64,000 nt of DNA from assembly GCA_021732085.1 (NCBI GenBank), contig JAKFVQ010000027.1, forward strand, positions 1 to 64,000, given 5' to 3'. The position numbers and the translations under genes were made by a program. How positions within the stretch are numbered: the stretch's first letter is position 1; each line of letters begins with the position of its first letter. This document shows, in pieces, positions 25,885-34,173 of the stretch. Below the pieces are notes generated by a model. The model searched no databases. It was not told the origin of the DNA and saw only the letters and a program-made list of their open reading frames with translations. The DNA is from Candidatus Obscuribacterales bacterium. Its GTDB lineage: Bacteria; Cyanobacteriota; Vampirovibrionia; Obscuribacterales; Obscuribacteraceae.

Positions 25885-27150
25885 ATGGATTCGACATTAA
25901 TGAATGCGTGGTCTGACAGAAATCAGGATGGAAACGAGCCAACGCCTCTCCAGGACGAGACCTTCCGGCACGATATGAATAGATGGGGAACTACCCGTTG
26001 CGATTTGGGCATGGGCCCCAGCCCGAGCAACAATGTGCCTGAGCAGTTTGGATGCGGATTGATCTTAGATGAGCAAGCTCCTGTGCTATCAACCTGGCGC
26101 ACACCGGCAATTCCGCTCGAGCGTGGAGATCAGGTGCAAACAAGTGCTTGCCACGAGATATTGCACGATTACAATTTCCCAAATCATTCGCCAGAGCCTT
26201 ACATCAGAAAACCGCATGCGGCAGCCACCGAAAGCTTCATGGATATCTCTGATGCGGATCAGAAGCACGAGAAGGCTCATGAGATTGAGCCATTTCCAAC
26301 TCCTGCCATCAGAGTCTCCGACAATATTTCTGATCACCTTTACCGGAAACCAGTTGCCAGACCAAGTGAATTGACTATCCCTGGTGAGTCGGAGCGTCAT
26401 CCAGGCCAGATCGATGCGAACTTCTTCCGTGGTGATCGCTTTTCGAATTATGTTGCGAAGGATCGCTGCAGTGTCACTACCACCGGTGACAAGCATTGGG
26501 ACGTAATGAAAAGCTCCGAAGGTAAGACCGCATATGCAAGAATGCAAGAGCCTTTGCCGGATGGGTCTGGTTATAGAATCACAGAATATCGCAGTCCGTT
26601 TCGTGATTCGCAGCTTCTAGGTTCTTGCTACGAAGTTGATAATGAAGGACGTGTCAAGAAATCATCTTTGGAAACACTTCAGCTTGACGCCTCTCTGCGC
26701 CTTGCAAGAAAGAACTTGTCTGCATCAGTGGATCTCAATGGTAATTTGACTGTCACCGTACCTGGTGCAGGTCGTATCGAAGATATGGCTCGGACCTATT
26801 ATAGAAATGGAACTGAGAAAGATAGTTTTGTCGATTCATCGCGCGGAGCATCGGAAAAGATTTCGGTAGCAGCCAAATACAGAACCGATTCGCACGGACA
26901 GCGGGAAACTGGATTTCTTCGCGGTCAGTCTGGAGAAACCGAACTGCCCTATATGATAGTAACGAGCCCGGCCAGCGATAAGCCGCTTCCTTTAGATTCG
27001 AAGGAACGCTCAGTTTACATGTATGATTCGTTTGAGAACAACTATTACTGCACCCAAGGAGAAGATGCTGGAAATCGATTCGATATCAGTGTTCGCAGTC
27101 GCATTCTGGTTCGCAATCAGCGTCCAGTTGTTTCTCGCTGCCGCCATTAA
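25885..27150 (+). CDS. Hypothetical protein, 421 residues
   Basis: Not recognised. The protein is hydrophilic, without signal peptide, membrane helix or repeats. The N-terminal 150 residues are Pro/Asp/His-rich and probably disordered (NEPTPLQDETFRHDMNRWG). The part from about residue 190 looks folded and beta-rich (TTTGDKHWDVMKSSEGKTAY, SASVDLNGNLTVTVPGAGRIED). The start is ATG 25885 with GAGGAT ten bases upstream. It converges with the papain-like peptidase gene, leaving 19 bases between stops. The similar disordered N-terminal style of that gene may reflect shared lineage-specific origin only. Confidence 0.7.
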   Translation: MDSTLMNAWSDRNQDGNEPTPLQDETFRHDMNRWGTTRCDLGMGPSPSNNVPEQFGCGLILDEQAPVLSTWRTPAIPLERGDQVQTSACHEILHDYNFPNHSPEPYIRKPHAAATESFMDISDADQKHEKAHEIEPFPTPAIRVSDNISDHLYRKPVARPSELTIPGESERHPGQIDANFFRGDRFSNYVAKDRCSVTTTGDKHWDVMKSSEGKTAYARMQEPLPDGSGYRITEYRSPFRDSQLLGSCYEVDNEGRVKKSSLETLQLDASLRLARKNLSASVDLNGNLTVTVPGAGRIEDMARTYYRNGTEKDSFVDSSRGASEKISVAAKYRTDSHGQRETGFLRGQSGETELPYMIVTSPASDKPLPLDSKERSVYMYDSFENNYYCTQGEDAGNRFDISVRSRILVRNQRPVVSRCRH

Positions 27151-27169
27151 TTCTTCGTTTATCTAAATG

Positions 27170-27958
27170 CTAGTTCTTTCTGCGCTTAAGTATCTCGGAT
27201 CCGTTATCACAGACCACGTGCGGGTAGGGTCCACCATATCCGCGCTTCCAGGGGTCTTCTAGATCACTCCATTTGATCTTGTAATACGATCCCCAGGACA
27301 TTACTTCAAGCTCTGCACCACCTTTCTCATCCTTGATTCCAGAAACAACTACCCAATGAGCATTGGTTGGATCTGTCATGAATTGGATGGCTACGGGCTT
27401 GCCCTCATCCAGATGCTTTCGCAATGTTGCCAGTGCATCGTCGGTTTTGGAAAGCGAACGGGCTGAAAAATTGTTTTTCTCGCTAAGTAAGTTCATGTTG
27501 TCTTTGAACTTATCGGCTCTCATCCCCGGCCCCCAGCTCCTGTAGTCATAGCTGTCCAATTCTTTTGGATCCTTTTCGACGCCGTAGAATCGCAGCAGGT
27601 TCGCTACCCCTGTAATGCCACACTTTCCATCCATGAAGGAAGCTGCCGGCTGTTCCCATGCGTTAGGAAGTTTATCGTCCGGTTTGTTCATTTCCTCCAT
27701 CGGAACAGCTCTTTTCTTATTGTCAGAGTTGGCACCCAGAGGCAGGGTCCAGTGTTGATCTTCCAGTGTGCCCTTTTGATTTGATTTGCCAGGCAAAATG
27801 TGACCGACTAGTTCAATGCTGGGCAATACACTGGCCGTTGTATTCTTGTTGAATGATAGAGCAGCATCAGAGTTGAAAGGATGATTCCGCGATTCTGTAA
27901 AGGCTAATTTGCTTTGCTCATCTTCTAGTTTTTCTCGTTCTGCAAGAGTTGATTCCAT
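27170..27958 (-). CDS. Papain-like cysteine peptidase (C39-like)
   Basis: A 262-residue protein. Residues 1-90 are low in complexity and without signal peptide. The rest has the hallmark of C39-like papain-fold peptidases: a nucleophile in DGKCGITGVANLLRFYG (C113), and a catalytic-type His in NAHWVVVSGIKDE (H201) followed by a beta strand and a Trp-Gly turn (VMSWGSYYKIKW). The third catalytic residue is not obvious. The expected activity is peptide cleavage or amide hydrolysis; no substrate is apparent. It ends the minus-strand cluster containing the two pseudopilin-like genes, and TGTGGAAG lies 30 bases before its start, as for those genes. Confidence 0.72.
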   Translation of the reverse strand: MESTLAEREKLEDEQSKLAFTESRNHPFNSDAALSFNKNTTASVLPSIELVGHILPGKSNQKGTLEDQHWTLPLGANSDNKKRAVPMEEMNKPDDKLPNAWEQPAASFMDGKCGITGVANLLRFYGVEKDPKELDSYDYRSWGPGMRADKFKDNMNLLSEKNNFSARSLSKTDDALATLRKHLDEGKPVAIQFMTDPTNAHWVVVSGIKDEKGGAELEVMSWGSYYKIKWSDLEDPWKRGYGGPYPHVVCDNGSEILKRRKN

Positions 27959-27987
27959 AAAAAATCCTTCCCGTATTTGCGGGGCTG

Positions 27988-27996
27988 TGTGGAAGG
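27988..27996 (-). promoter_or_regulatory. CTTCCACA motif upstream of the papain-like gene
   Basis: TGTGGAAGG on the plus strand lies 30-38 bases upstream of ATG 27958. The same octamer precedes both pseudopilin-like genes. Here the associated CGTTAG element is missing. Confidence 0.45.
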
Positions 27997-28033
27997 CTAC
28001 TTAGTGATCTGAACTAGAACCTAAATGATCTAT

Positions 28034-28834
28034 CTATCGATTAAAGAATCTGGTTGAATAATGCCAGGCTGAAATTGGGACGTCTTGACCAGTCGCCATA
28101 ACATGCTCAATGTCGGTTTTCTTCAAGTGATAGTGATTCATGGCGATGAAGTTTTCAGGGCTCAGATTTGGAGCCAGACCTTTGCCATACGGCGTGGCAA
28201 TCGTGTTGGGTGCTCCAGCTGAAGCGTTGTAGAAGAAGCCATAGGCAGGGATGACTGCGACATCGCGCTCGTTGTATCCCAGTGGTCGTGTAACACTTTG
28301 GTCTTCTCTGGTTGGTGCATCCATGTGAATGAGTGCGTAAGGCTTCACCTTTGCATGAGCTGCTACTCCGCGGGCTGAAACATTTCCAGGAAAGAGCTTT
28401 GCCAGATCAAACCCGAACGCTGTTGTACGGAAGGGAATCTTGCCCACAGCATTGACGTTCACATCGCATACGGTCACATCGAAGTTTGGATTATTGCTTT
28501 CAAATTTCACGTTGACGCTGGCGCCCTTCAAGCCAACTCGCTCGCAAAGCTCTTGCGCAACTGCGGTGGCTTCTTCTGATGCAACCTGTTCTGTAAAACC
28601 AGGTCGAGGCTGTCCGAGCCAGTATCTTCCGTTGTCGCATGCTTGAGCGGCTTGATTGGCGATGTGAGAGACTTGTGCTTGCAAACTGAGTTGTGCGGCA
28701 ACGTTGCCGAAAAACAGGAAGAGTGGCACTGCTATTCCCAAAATCAAGACTGTGCCGCATGTACCTTCGACAATTGCGCTGCCCGATGAATTTCTCACCG
28801 CTTTCAGTTTTGCTCTCGTTTGTCTTATTGCCAT
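28034..28834 (-). CDS. Pseudopilin-like (TadE-like) protein, paralog 1
   Basis: A 266-residue protein from ATG 28834 behind AGGAGG. A short basic N-terminus leads to GSAIVEGTCG and a hydrophobic helix (TVLILGIAVPLFLFFGNV). Gly followed by a Glu at +5 matches the type IV prepilin-peptidase site as used in TadE/TadF pilins. About 200 residues outside the membrane follow, ending in a block shared with the paralog at 31125: KPYALIHMDAP, REDQSVTRPLG, NERDVAVIPA, GFFY, YGKG and AMNHYHLKKTDIE. The function of this domain is unknown. It lies 78 bases after the response regulator, with its own regulatory motif, which argues for a separate promoter. Confidence 0.72.
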   Translation of the reverse strand: MAIRQTRAKLKAVRNSSGSAIVEGTCGTVLILGIAVPLFLFFGNVAAQLSLQAQVSHIANQAAQACDNGRYWLGQPRPGFTEQVASEEATAVAQELCERVGLKGASVNVKFESNNPNFDVTVCDVNVNAVGKIPFRTTAFGFDLAKLFPGNVSARGVAAHAKVKPYALIHMDAPTREDQSVTRPLGYNERDVAVIPAYGFFYNASAGAPNTIATPYGKGLAPNLSPENFIAMNHYHLKKTDIEHVMATGQDVPISAWHYSTRFFNR

Positions 28835-28889
28835 TTGCCCTGCCTCCTAAGAAATGCGTCAACCGCATGAACATAAAGTACAAAACGAT

Positions 28890-28910
28890 CGTTAGGCGTT
28901 TGTGGAAGCG
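28890..28910 (-). promoter_or_regulatory. CGTTAG-N5-TGTGGAAG element upstream of paralog 1
   Basis: CGTTAG (28890-28895) and TGTGGAAGCG (28901-28910) are 11 bases apart start to start, exactly as upstream of paralog 2. On the gene's own strand it reads CGCTTCCACA...CTAACG. ACATAAAG 12 bases further on may include the -10 region. It is a candidate binding site for the adjacent OmpR-type regulator. Confidence 0.55.
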
Positions 28911-28912
28911 GA

Positions 28913-29590
28913 CTAATTTTTGGCTTTAATTTGGTACCCGTACCCCTTAATACTGATTATTTGTATGGTCGAACCAATTGAGGCGAGCTTCTCCCTCAGG
29001 GAGCTTAGAAACACTCTCATAGCTCCTGCTGAGGGCTCGCTGGCATCGCTCCAGCCTGTGGCTTTCATCTCCTCCTGACTGACAATCCGGTCGGCATTTT
29101 GTACGAGCAAGCTCAGCACTGCGATCTCCTTGGCCGACAGAGCCATCTCTTTGTCACCGCAGAAAACAGAAGATGAAACGGGGCGCACAACAAGGTCTGC
29201 AAATAAAATATCCTTTGGGTTATCGAGCGGAGCGCGCCTTAACGTAGCGCGGACCAGAGATAACAGTACATCGCCCTCGAATGGCTTTGTCAGATAATTG
29301 TCGGCGCCGGCATTGAGACCCGTGATTTTGTCGGGGGTAGCATCGCGCCCAGTAAGCATGATAACCGAACAGTTTCCTCCCTCTCTTCGGTATTTGTTCA
29401 GCAACTCAACACCGCTCATTCCTGGCATTTCCCAATCAAATATCATGAGGTCATATGTATAGGTTTTGATAAAGCCCCAACCTTCGTCTGCGCTGCTTGC
29501 ACAATCAAGAGCATGCCTGTCGCTTTCCAAGATTGTCTTTATTGCGCTGCGGTTCTCTTCGCTATCTTCAACAAGAAGGATCTTTGCCAT
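28913..29590 (-). CDS. OmpR/PhoB-family response regulator
   Basis: A 225-residue regulator with an intact receiver: acidic pair E8/D9, phosphoacceptor D52 (LMIFDWEMPGMSG), T80 (IMLTG) and K102 (YLTKPF). The C-terminal winged-helix domain is LSAKEIAVLSLLVQNADRIV, then GAMRVFLSSLREKL and IKGYGYQI. It starts 13 bases after the histidine kinase stop, so the two form a two-component pair. The genes flanking the pair on both sides encode related pseudopilin-like proteins, which are the obvious candidate targets. Confidence 0.95.
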   Translation of the reverse strand: MAKILLVEDSEENRSAIKTILESDRHALDCASSADEGWGFIKTYTYDLMIFDWEMPGMSGVELLNKYRREGGNCSVIMLTGRDATPDKITGLNAGADNYLTKPFEGDVLLSLVRATLRRAPLDNPKDILFADLVVRPVSSSVFCGDKEMALSAKEIAVLSLLVQNADRIVSQEEMKATGWSDASEPSAGAMRVFLSSLREKLASIGSTIQIISIKGYGYQIKAKN

Positions 29591-29603
29591 AACTAGCTGC
29601 CTG

Positions 29604-31052
29604 TCACACTGATTCTATTTCCGCTTGCGGTACTGTAAACCAAAATGAGCTTCCAGTAGCGCTGCTGTCTACTCCAATCTTCCCTCCCTGTAATTCCACA
29701 AGAAGCTTGCATATGGGCAGGCCAAGCCCTGTGCTTCCGCTTTTCTTTCTCTTATTGTCAGGCACTTGTTCGAAGGGCAAAAAGATCGTTTCGCGATAGT
29801 CTTCGGGAACACCAGGGCCCTGATCAACTATTGAGAATTTTACATGGTCGCTAATTTGTTCGGCGCGAATTTCGACTGACCCCTTGGGAGGACTGAATTT
29901 AATTGCATTGCCCAGAAGGTTTATAAATACCTGGCTCAATCTCTCTTTGTCGGCTACAAGCAGCCGCTCTCCACCTGTATATTTTAATTCCACCCCTGTA
30001 TTTTGAGCGATTGGTTCCATTTCCTTCAAACATTCAGCAACTACTTCCAGCGCATCAACCGGTGCGATTGTTAGTTTAAGCTTTCCAGCCTTTAGTTTGT
30101 CCAGGTCGAGGACATCATTTACCAAATTGATGAGTCGTCTTACGGTCCTACGCATATTCTCTATGCGCTTCTTGAGGTCTTCCGGCGAGAGTTCACCAAA
30201 GGTTCCGCGCAACACTTCAAGTGTCAGTGTAATTGCTGTCAGTGGGCTCCGCAGGTCGTGGCTGACCATGCCCATTAGCTGATTCTTTCTATCTTCAGCC
30301 TCCTTGAGATCTCTGTGCATCTCGTGAAATACTCGATCAAGTTCAGACAATTCGTCTTTTCCAGCAAGTGGTGGATTGAGTGTTTCTCCTTGGACGATCT
30401 TCTTGGTGTTATCGACAAGCACGTTAAAACGAACTCCGAAGTCTCTGGCATACACCGCCAATAGACCTGCGGACATCAGCATGTTCGCTGCAAATCCGCC
30501 TATTACGCAAGAAAGAAAAATCCATCTGCGCTTTTCGATTTGAGCTGCGTCGACCAGATCGACCTTTGATCGCTCTTCAATAAGATCTTGCAGACCCTCA
30601 AGCGATTTTTCCATATCGCCTTTTAGTTCATTCATTAGAAGCATGTTGTTCTGATGTTTGAGATCTTTCAATTTTAGGAATTTCATTGCGCTTTCCAGAT
30701 CTGCCAGCGCTCTGTTGATTGAATTTCTAGCTGCCTTGAGCGATCTTAGATTGGGCATCTCGTGCTCCATCTGCTCAAGGTTTTCAACTTTTCTATGAAG
30801 CCGGTCAACAACAGCATCAAACACATTGGCAATGCTTTCATCGTTTGAAAGCCCGTAGGCGGTTAAGAGCCCCAGCGCTCGATAAGCGTCTAACGAGATA
30901 GTCATAAGCTGCGAGGTCTGCGTCCGATTCCGCAAATCCTTCCATGCCATTTCTTCAGTGACTCTGTATGCAATTAGAAGGACGATGACGAAAATGAACT
31001 GCGCGACAATTGGTGTTCCGATTAAAAGTAACCCTTTTTGGAAGAGCTTCAT
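29604..31052 (-). CDS. Membrane sensor histidine kinase
   Basis: A 482-residue kinase. A first membrane helix (LLLIGTPIVAQFIFVIVLLIAY) precedes about 150 residues of mostly helical extracytoplasmic sensor resembling CHASE3-type four-helix domains. A second helix (IFLSCVIGGFAANMLMSAGLLA) and a HAMP linker follow. The HisKA phosphoacceptor is H265 in MGMVSHDLRSPLTAI, and the HATPase boxes are LINLLGNAIKFSP, VDQGPGVP and STGLGLPI. All catalytic features are intact. It pairs with the response regulator 13 bases downstream. The signal sensed is unknown; a helical sensor without a ligand pocket signature could respond to membrane or envelope state. Confidence 0.94.
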   Translation of the reverse strand: MKLFQKGLLLIGTPIVAQFIFVIVLLIAYRVTEEMAWKDLRNRTQTSQLMTISLDAYRALGLLTAYGLSNDESIANVFDAVVDRLHRKVENLEQMEHEMPNLRSLKAARNSINRALADLESAMKFLKLKDLKHQNNMLLMNELKGDMEKSLEGLQDLIEERSKVDLVDAAQIEKRRWIFLSCVIGGFAANMLMSAGLLAVYARDFGVRFNVLVDNTKKIVQGETLNPPLAGKDELSELDRVFHEMHRDLKEAEDRKNQLMGMVSHDLRSPLTAITLTLEVLRGTFGELSPEDLKKRIENMRRTVRRLINLVNDVLDLDKLKAGKLKLTIAPVDALEVVAECLKEMEPIAQNTGVELKYTGGERLLVADKERLSQVFINLLGNAIKFSPPKGSVEIRAEQISDHVKFSIVDQGPGVPEDYRETIFLPFEQVPDNKRKKSGSTGLGLPICKLLVELQGGKIGVDSSATGSSFWFTVPQAEIESV

Positions 31053-31124
31053 GCCTGCGTCGCTTTCATGATTGCCTAGATAGGTCTTAAATACCCTGTT
31101 ATGATTTCGTCTACGCTAGCCAGA

Positions 31125-31985
31125 TCAGCGAACGTAAGTGACCTCATTGTCATTCATCCTTTGCGGGTTCCAGCTATTGCCGCGAACTTCCTTTCCACTG
31201 AGCGCTGTCTCGATGTCCGTCTTCTTTAGATGGTAGTGATTCATTGCTCGGAAGTTTTCAGGCGTAAGGTTCTTGGCCATCCCCTTGCCGTAAGCAGTTG
31301 CAGAACCTCCGACGCCACCTACAGCTTTATAAAAGAAGCCAAATGCCGGTATTACTGCAACATCGCGCTCGTTGAATCCGAGAGGCCTTGTTACGGATTG
31401 GTCTTCCCTTCTGGGCGCATCCATGTGAATCAAGGCATACGGTTTGATTTGAGAATGGGACGTGTGCGCCGAAACTGAAACCTGTGCGGAGAAAATTTTA
31501 GCCATGTCAAAGCCGAATATATTTACTCTTGCCGGAAATCTATCTGTTGCATCTGCACTTAAATGGCAGACAGTTAGATCATTTCCTCTTTTGTCTTTCT
31601 CGTAAGTGATACGCACTTTCGTGTTCTTGAGTCCAATCGCATTACCCATATATTCGGCCGCGCTAGCTGCCGTTGCTTCGGCTTTTGCCGGCTCAAAGCC
31701 TGGGCGCGGTGCCTCTAGCCAGTATCGATATTCATCTACTATCTGAGCTGTTTCCCATGCTACTTGCGAAGCTTGAGATTGAACAGTGAGCTGAGTCGAA
31801 CTGTTGGCAAAGAATATAATGATCGGTGCTGTGATCAAAAATACCAGGAAAGTAAAGCCCACGCTGAGGAATAGGGCGGCTCCCCTTTGCGAACGACTTC
31901 TTGAAGATCGTCGCTTTCCGCTCTTTCTAAATGAGGAATTAGCGCTCGGGCGATTTACCGCCAACTTTTCCTTCATCGTTTCCAT
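31125..31985 (-). CDS. Pseudopilin-like (TadE-like) protein, paralog 2
   Basis: A 286-residue paralog of the protein at 28034. A longer basic Ser/Arg-rich N-terminus ends in RGAALFLSVGF followed by a hydrophobic helix (LVFLITAPIIIFFANS). Unlike paralog 1, the residue at +5 after Gly is Leu, not Glu, resembling minor pilins that do not need Glu5, or TadG-type anchors. The C-terminal block KPYALIHMDAP, REDQSVTRPLGFNERDVAVIPA and AMNHYHLKKTDIE is nearly identical to paralog 1 and likely forms the functional part. The stop is 72 bases upstream of the kinase gene. It shares an 85-base divergent region with a TPR gene. Confidence 0.72.
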   Translation of the reverse strand: METMKEKLAVNRPSANSSFRKSGKRRSSRSRSQRGAALFLSVGFTFLVFLITAPIIIFFANSSTQLTVQSQASQVAWETAQIVDEYRYWLEAPRPGFEPAKAEATAASAAEYMGNAIGLKNTKVRITYEKDKRGNDLTVCHLSADATDRFPARVNIFGFDMAKIFSAQVSVSAHTSHSQIKPYALIHMDAPRREDQSVTRPLGFNERDVAVIPAFGFFYKAVGGVGGSATAYGKGMAKNLTPENFRAMNHYHLKKTDIETALSGKEVRGNSWNPQRMNDNEVTYVR

Positions 31986-32030
31986 TTTGCGTTCCCCGAT
32001 TGACCCGACAACACAAAGCTAATGCATAAA

Positions 32031-32051
32031 CGTTAGATAAATGTGGAAGTG
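32031..32051 (-). promoter_or_regulatory. CGTTAG-N5-TGTGGAAG element upstream of paralog 2
   Basis: CGTTAG (32031-32036) and TGTGGAAGTG (32042-32051) are spaced as at 28890. ACACAAAG at 32011-32018 aligns with ACATAAAG near paralog 1, one base farther away. The element lies in the divergent gap shared with the TPR gene at 32071, so it could control both directions. Confidence 0.55.
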
Positions 32052-32070
32052 ATTGATTGAGGAGAATCAT

Positions 32071-34167
32071 TTGTCTGTTTCAGTTAATGCCGGTTCTGGA
32101 ATTGAGGAGCGAAAACTCTTCTTGCTTCTAATTGCGTTGCAGCTTGTAATGGTTGTGTTATTAGCTGCAATTGCATTCTCTCCATGGTATTCGGCTTACT
32201 TTAATAACATGATGCGGGATTACTATCTGCAAGCGCATCGAATTAACAAGGCGGATAAGGCTGCTTTGGGGAAAGCTACTTTGTACAGTGCGCAAAATGC
32301 TCGTCTTTTTCCCGATATTGAGTTGTCCGAAGAAACTGCACGTTTTGCACTTGTAGATAAAGGCATCGGCCTGGCTGCAGAGAAGAGGCTGCTCAACTGG
32401 AGCAAAAGTAAAAATTCTGCTGTTGCACATGTGGCACGTCCGAAAGCTATCTCCCTTGAGTTGTTGCTAGCCAGGAGGGAAATTGAACATGGCAGTGCTC
32501 AATCTGCTTACAAGCACTTGCAGGCAGCTCTTGGGCTCATTAAGGTGGCTCCGAAAGGCACTGTCTATTCTAGGACTAGCTACATTCATTCGTATCTGGT
32601 GCTGAGCGCTGAGCTTGCCGCACTTTCCAAAGACGATGGGCTTAGGTCGAAGCTGGAGAAACAATTACGGCTATTTGACGGGGTTGTGCACGCAAAGCAG
32701 ATTTACGAAGATTTGGGTATCGCCGGATTTGAACTGGACTATCCAATTTCACTGAGAGTCCAATCGATGCTCTGCAATACTGAGAGTAATCATCGAATTG
32801 ATGAGCAAACGCTAAATGAAGCTGTTACTTTGCTAGCAGATCCGTCAGTGACGAGATCCACGCGGACTCCGCTTCTGGCTCATGCTCTGGCTGTTGCTGA
32901 GCAGAAGAATGACCGTGCGCTGGCGGGAAATGTATTGCAGTCGTGGTATAGAGGCGCGCACGATCATCCTAACTCCAGAGAGGAGGCGTTTCTCCTCCTG
33001 GGACTAATTAAAGAATCAATCCTTGCGCCAAATCCAGCGATCGGAAATGAGCTTTTAAAGTCGATTATTTATTGTATTGATCACGGATTTCTGGACGAGG
33101 CAGCTGTCGCTAGTTTTGTAGAAAATATTCCTGCCTATGTTCTTGCTTTGAATTTGATTTATCCCGATCAGGCAGAATGCCCGACCAAATTGGCACAGGT
33201 TAAGGCTCTGATGAAGACTGCTGGCAGAATACATGCGGACCAGAGAGGTTTGCGTGTGGTTGAGTCCGCGTTATTGCAGCGGCAAGGAAAAACCGACGAG
33301 GCCAGAAGCATCAGCTTTGACGTTCTTACTACAAAAGGTGCATTGGAACACAGTCGAGAAGCAATGCTTGTTTCTACTCTGACAACATGCGCGCAAACTT
33401 TAGCTGCCCAGCAAAGGGCTGCATTTTTGGAAAAGGTGCTTGCCGCGCAAGCGTGGTCGCTTCAGTCGAAGAAAGATATCTATCTGTCACTTGCTCAAGC
33501 TTATGAAAGCTCTGCTCAAAACTCAAAGTGGCTTTTTACCTTGTCTCAGCTCTATGGCGATGCTAAGCGAGAGTCTGTAGGTAATCCTGCTCAGATGTAT
33601 CGGGACGAGTACCGTTTGCGTTCATTATTCTCCCAAGGAAAGTTGAACGAGGCCGATGCATGCTTTCGTGATTTGAAGAGTATTTACAGCACCAATTTGT
33701 CAGTTTGGGAAAACTTGTGCAGGCTACATTTTGCTTGGTTAAGAGCTTACCCTCAATATGATGCAAAGCGCCTTGCTGATGCGAAGAGTGGGCTATACCC
33801 TGAGGCGAGCTTTAAGGAATCATTGAATTGTGCGAAAAATCTCTTTGGCGCCGATTCATCCATCTATTCCGAGTGTCTGCTGTATTTCGCTGAATATGAA
33901 TTTTGCAGAGGTAACTTAGCTCAAGCGAAGACTCTAAGCGATCAGATCATTGAGAAGTGGACGCCGGAAAACTCACATGCCTATATTGCGGCTCTAGATT
34001 TATCAAATGAATTGGCCGGTAATCTTGTTCCATTGAAGCACTCTTACTTAGCAAAGGCAGGCAGCAAAGCACAAATTGATTCGCTGCATTCCATTTATTC
34101 GTCAGCTGGAAGGGCAGATGCTAAGGCTCGTATGGAAAAAATGCTTCCGCTAATCAAGGAACAATAG
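32071..34167 (+). CDS. Membrane-anchored TPR-like protein
   Basis: A 698-residue protein. TTG 32071 is chosen because AGGAG sits six bases before it; TTG 32053 lies upstream of that ribosome site. Residues 15-45 form a membrane helix (FLLLIALQLVMVVLLAAIAFSPW). The rest is alpha-helical with weak TPR/SEL-like repeats (RKDIYLSLAQAYESSAQNSKW, EASFKESLNCAKNLFG), probably extracytoplasmic. It is divergent from pseudopilin-like paralog 2 with 85 bases between starts and the shared motif in between, so it may belong to the same regulon. Only six bases separate its stop from the convergent gene. Confidence 0.75.
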   Translation: MSVSVNAGSGIEERKLFLLLIALQLVMVVLLAAIAFSPWYSAYFNNMMRDYYLQAHRINKADKAALGKATLYSAQNARLFPDIELSEETARFALVDKGIGLAAEKRLLNWSKSKNSAVAHVARPKAISLELLLARREIEHGSAQSAYKHLQAALGLIKVAPKGTVYSRTSYIHSYLVLSAELAALSKDDGLRSKLEKQLRLFDGVVHAKQIYEDLGIAGFELDYPISLRVQSMLCNTESNHRIDEQTLNEAVTLLADPSVTRSTRTPLLAHALAVAEQKNDRALAGNVLQSWYRGAHDHPNSREEAFLLLGLIKESILAPNPAIGNELLKSIIYCIDHGFLDEAAVASFVENIPAYVLALNLIYPDQAECPTKLAQVKALMKTAGRIHADQRGLRVVESALLQRQGKTDEARSISFDVLTTKGALEHSREAMLVSTLTTCAQTLAAQQRAAFLEKVLAAQAWSLQSKKDIYLSLAQAYESSAQNSKWLFTLSQLYGDAKRESVGNPAQMYRDEYRLRSLFSQGKLNEADACFRDLKSIYSTNLSVWENLCRLHFAWLRAYPQYDAKRLADAKSGLYPEASFKESLNCAKNLFGADSSIYSECLLYFAEYEFCRGNLAQAKTLSDQIIEKWTPENSHAYIAALDLSNELAGNLVPLKHSYLAKAGSKAQIDSLHSIYSSAGRADAKARMEKMLPLIKEQ

Positions 34168-34173
34168 CTAACA

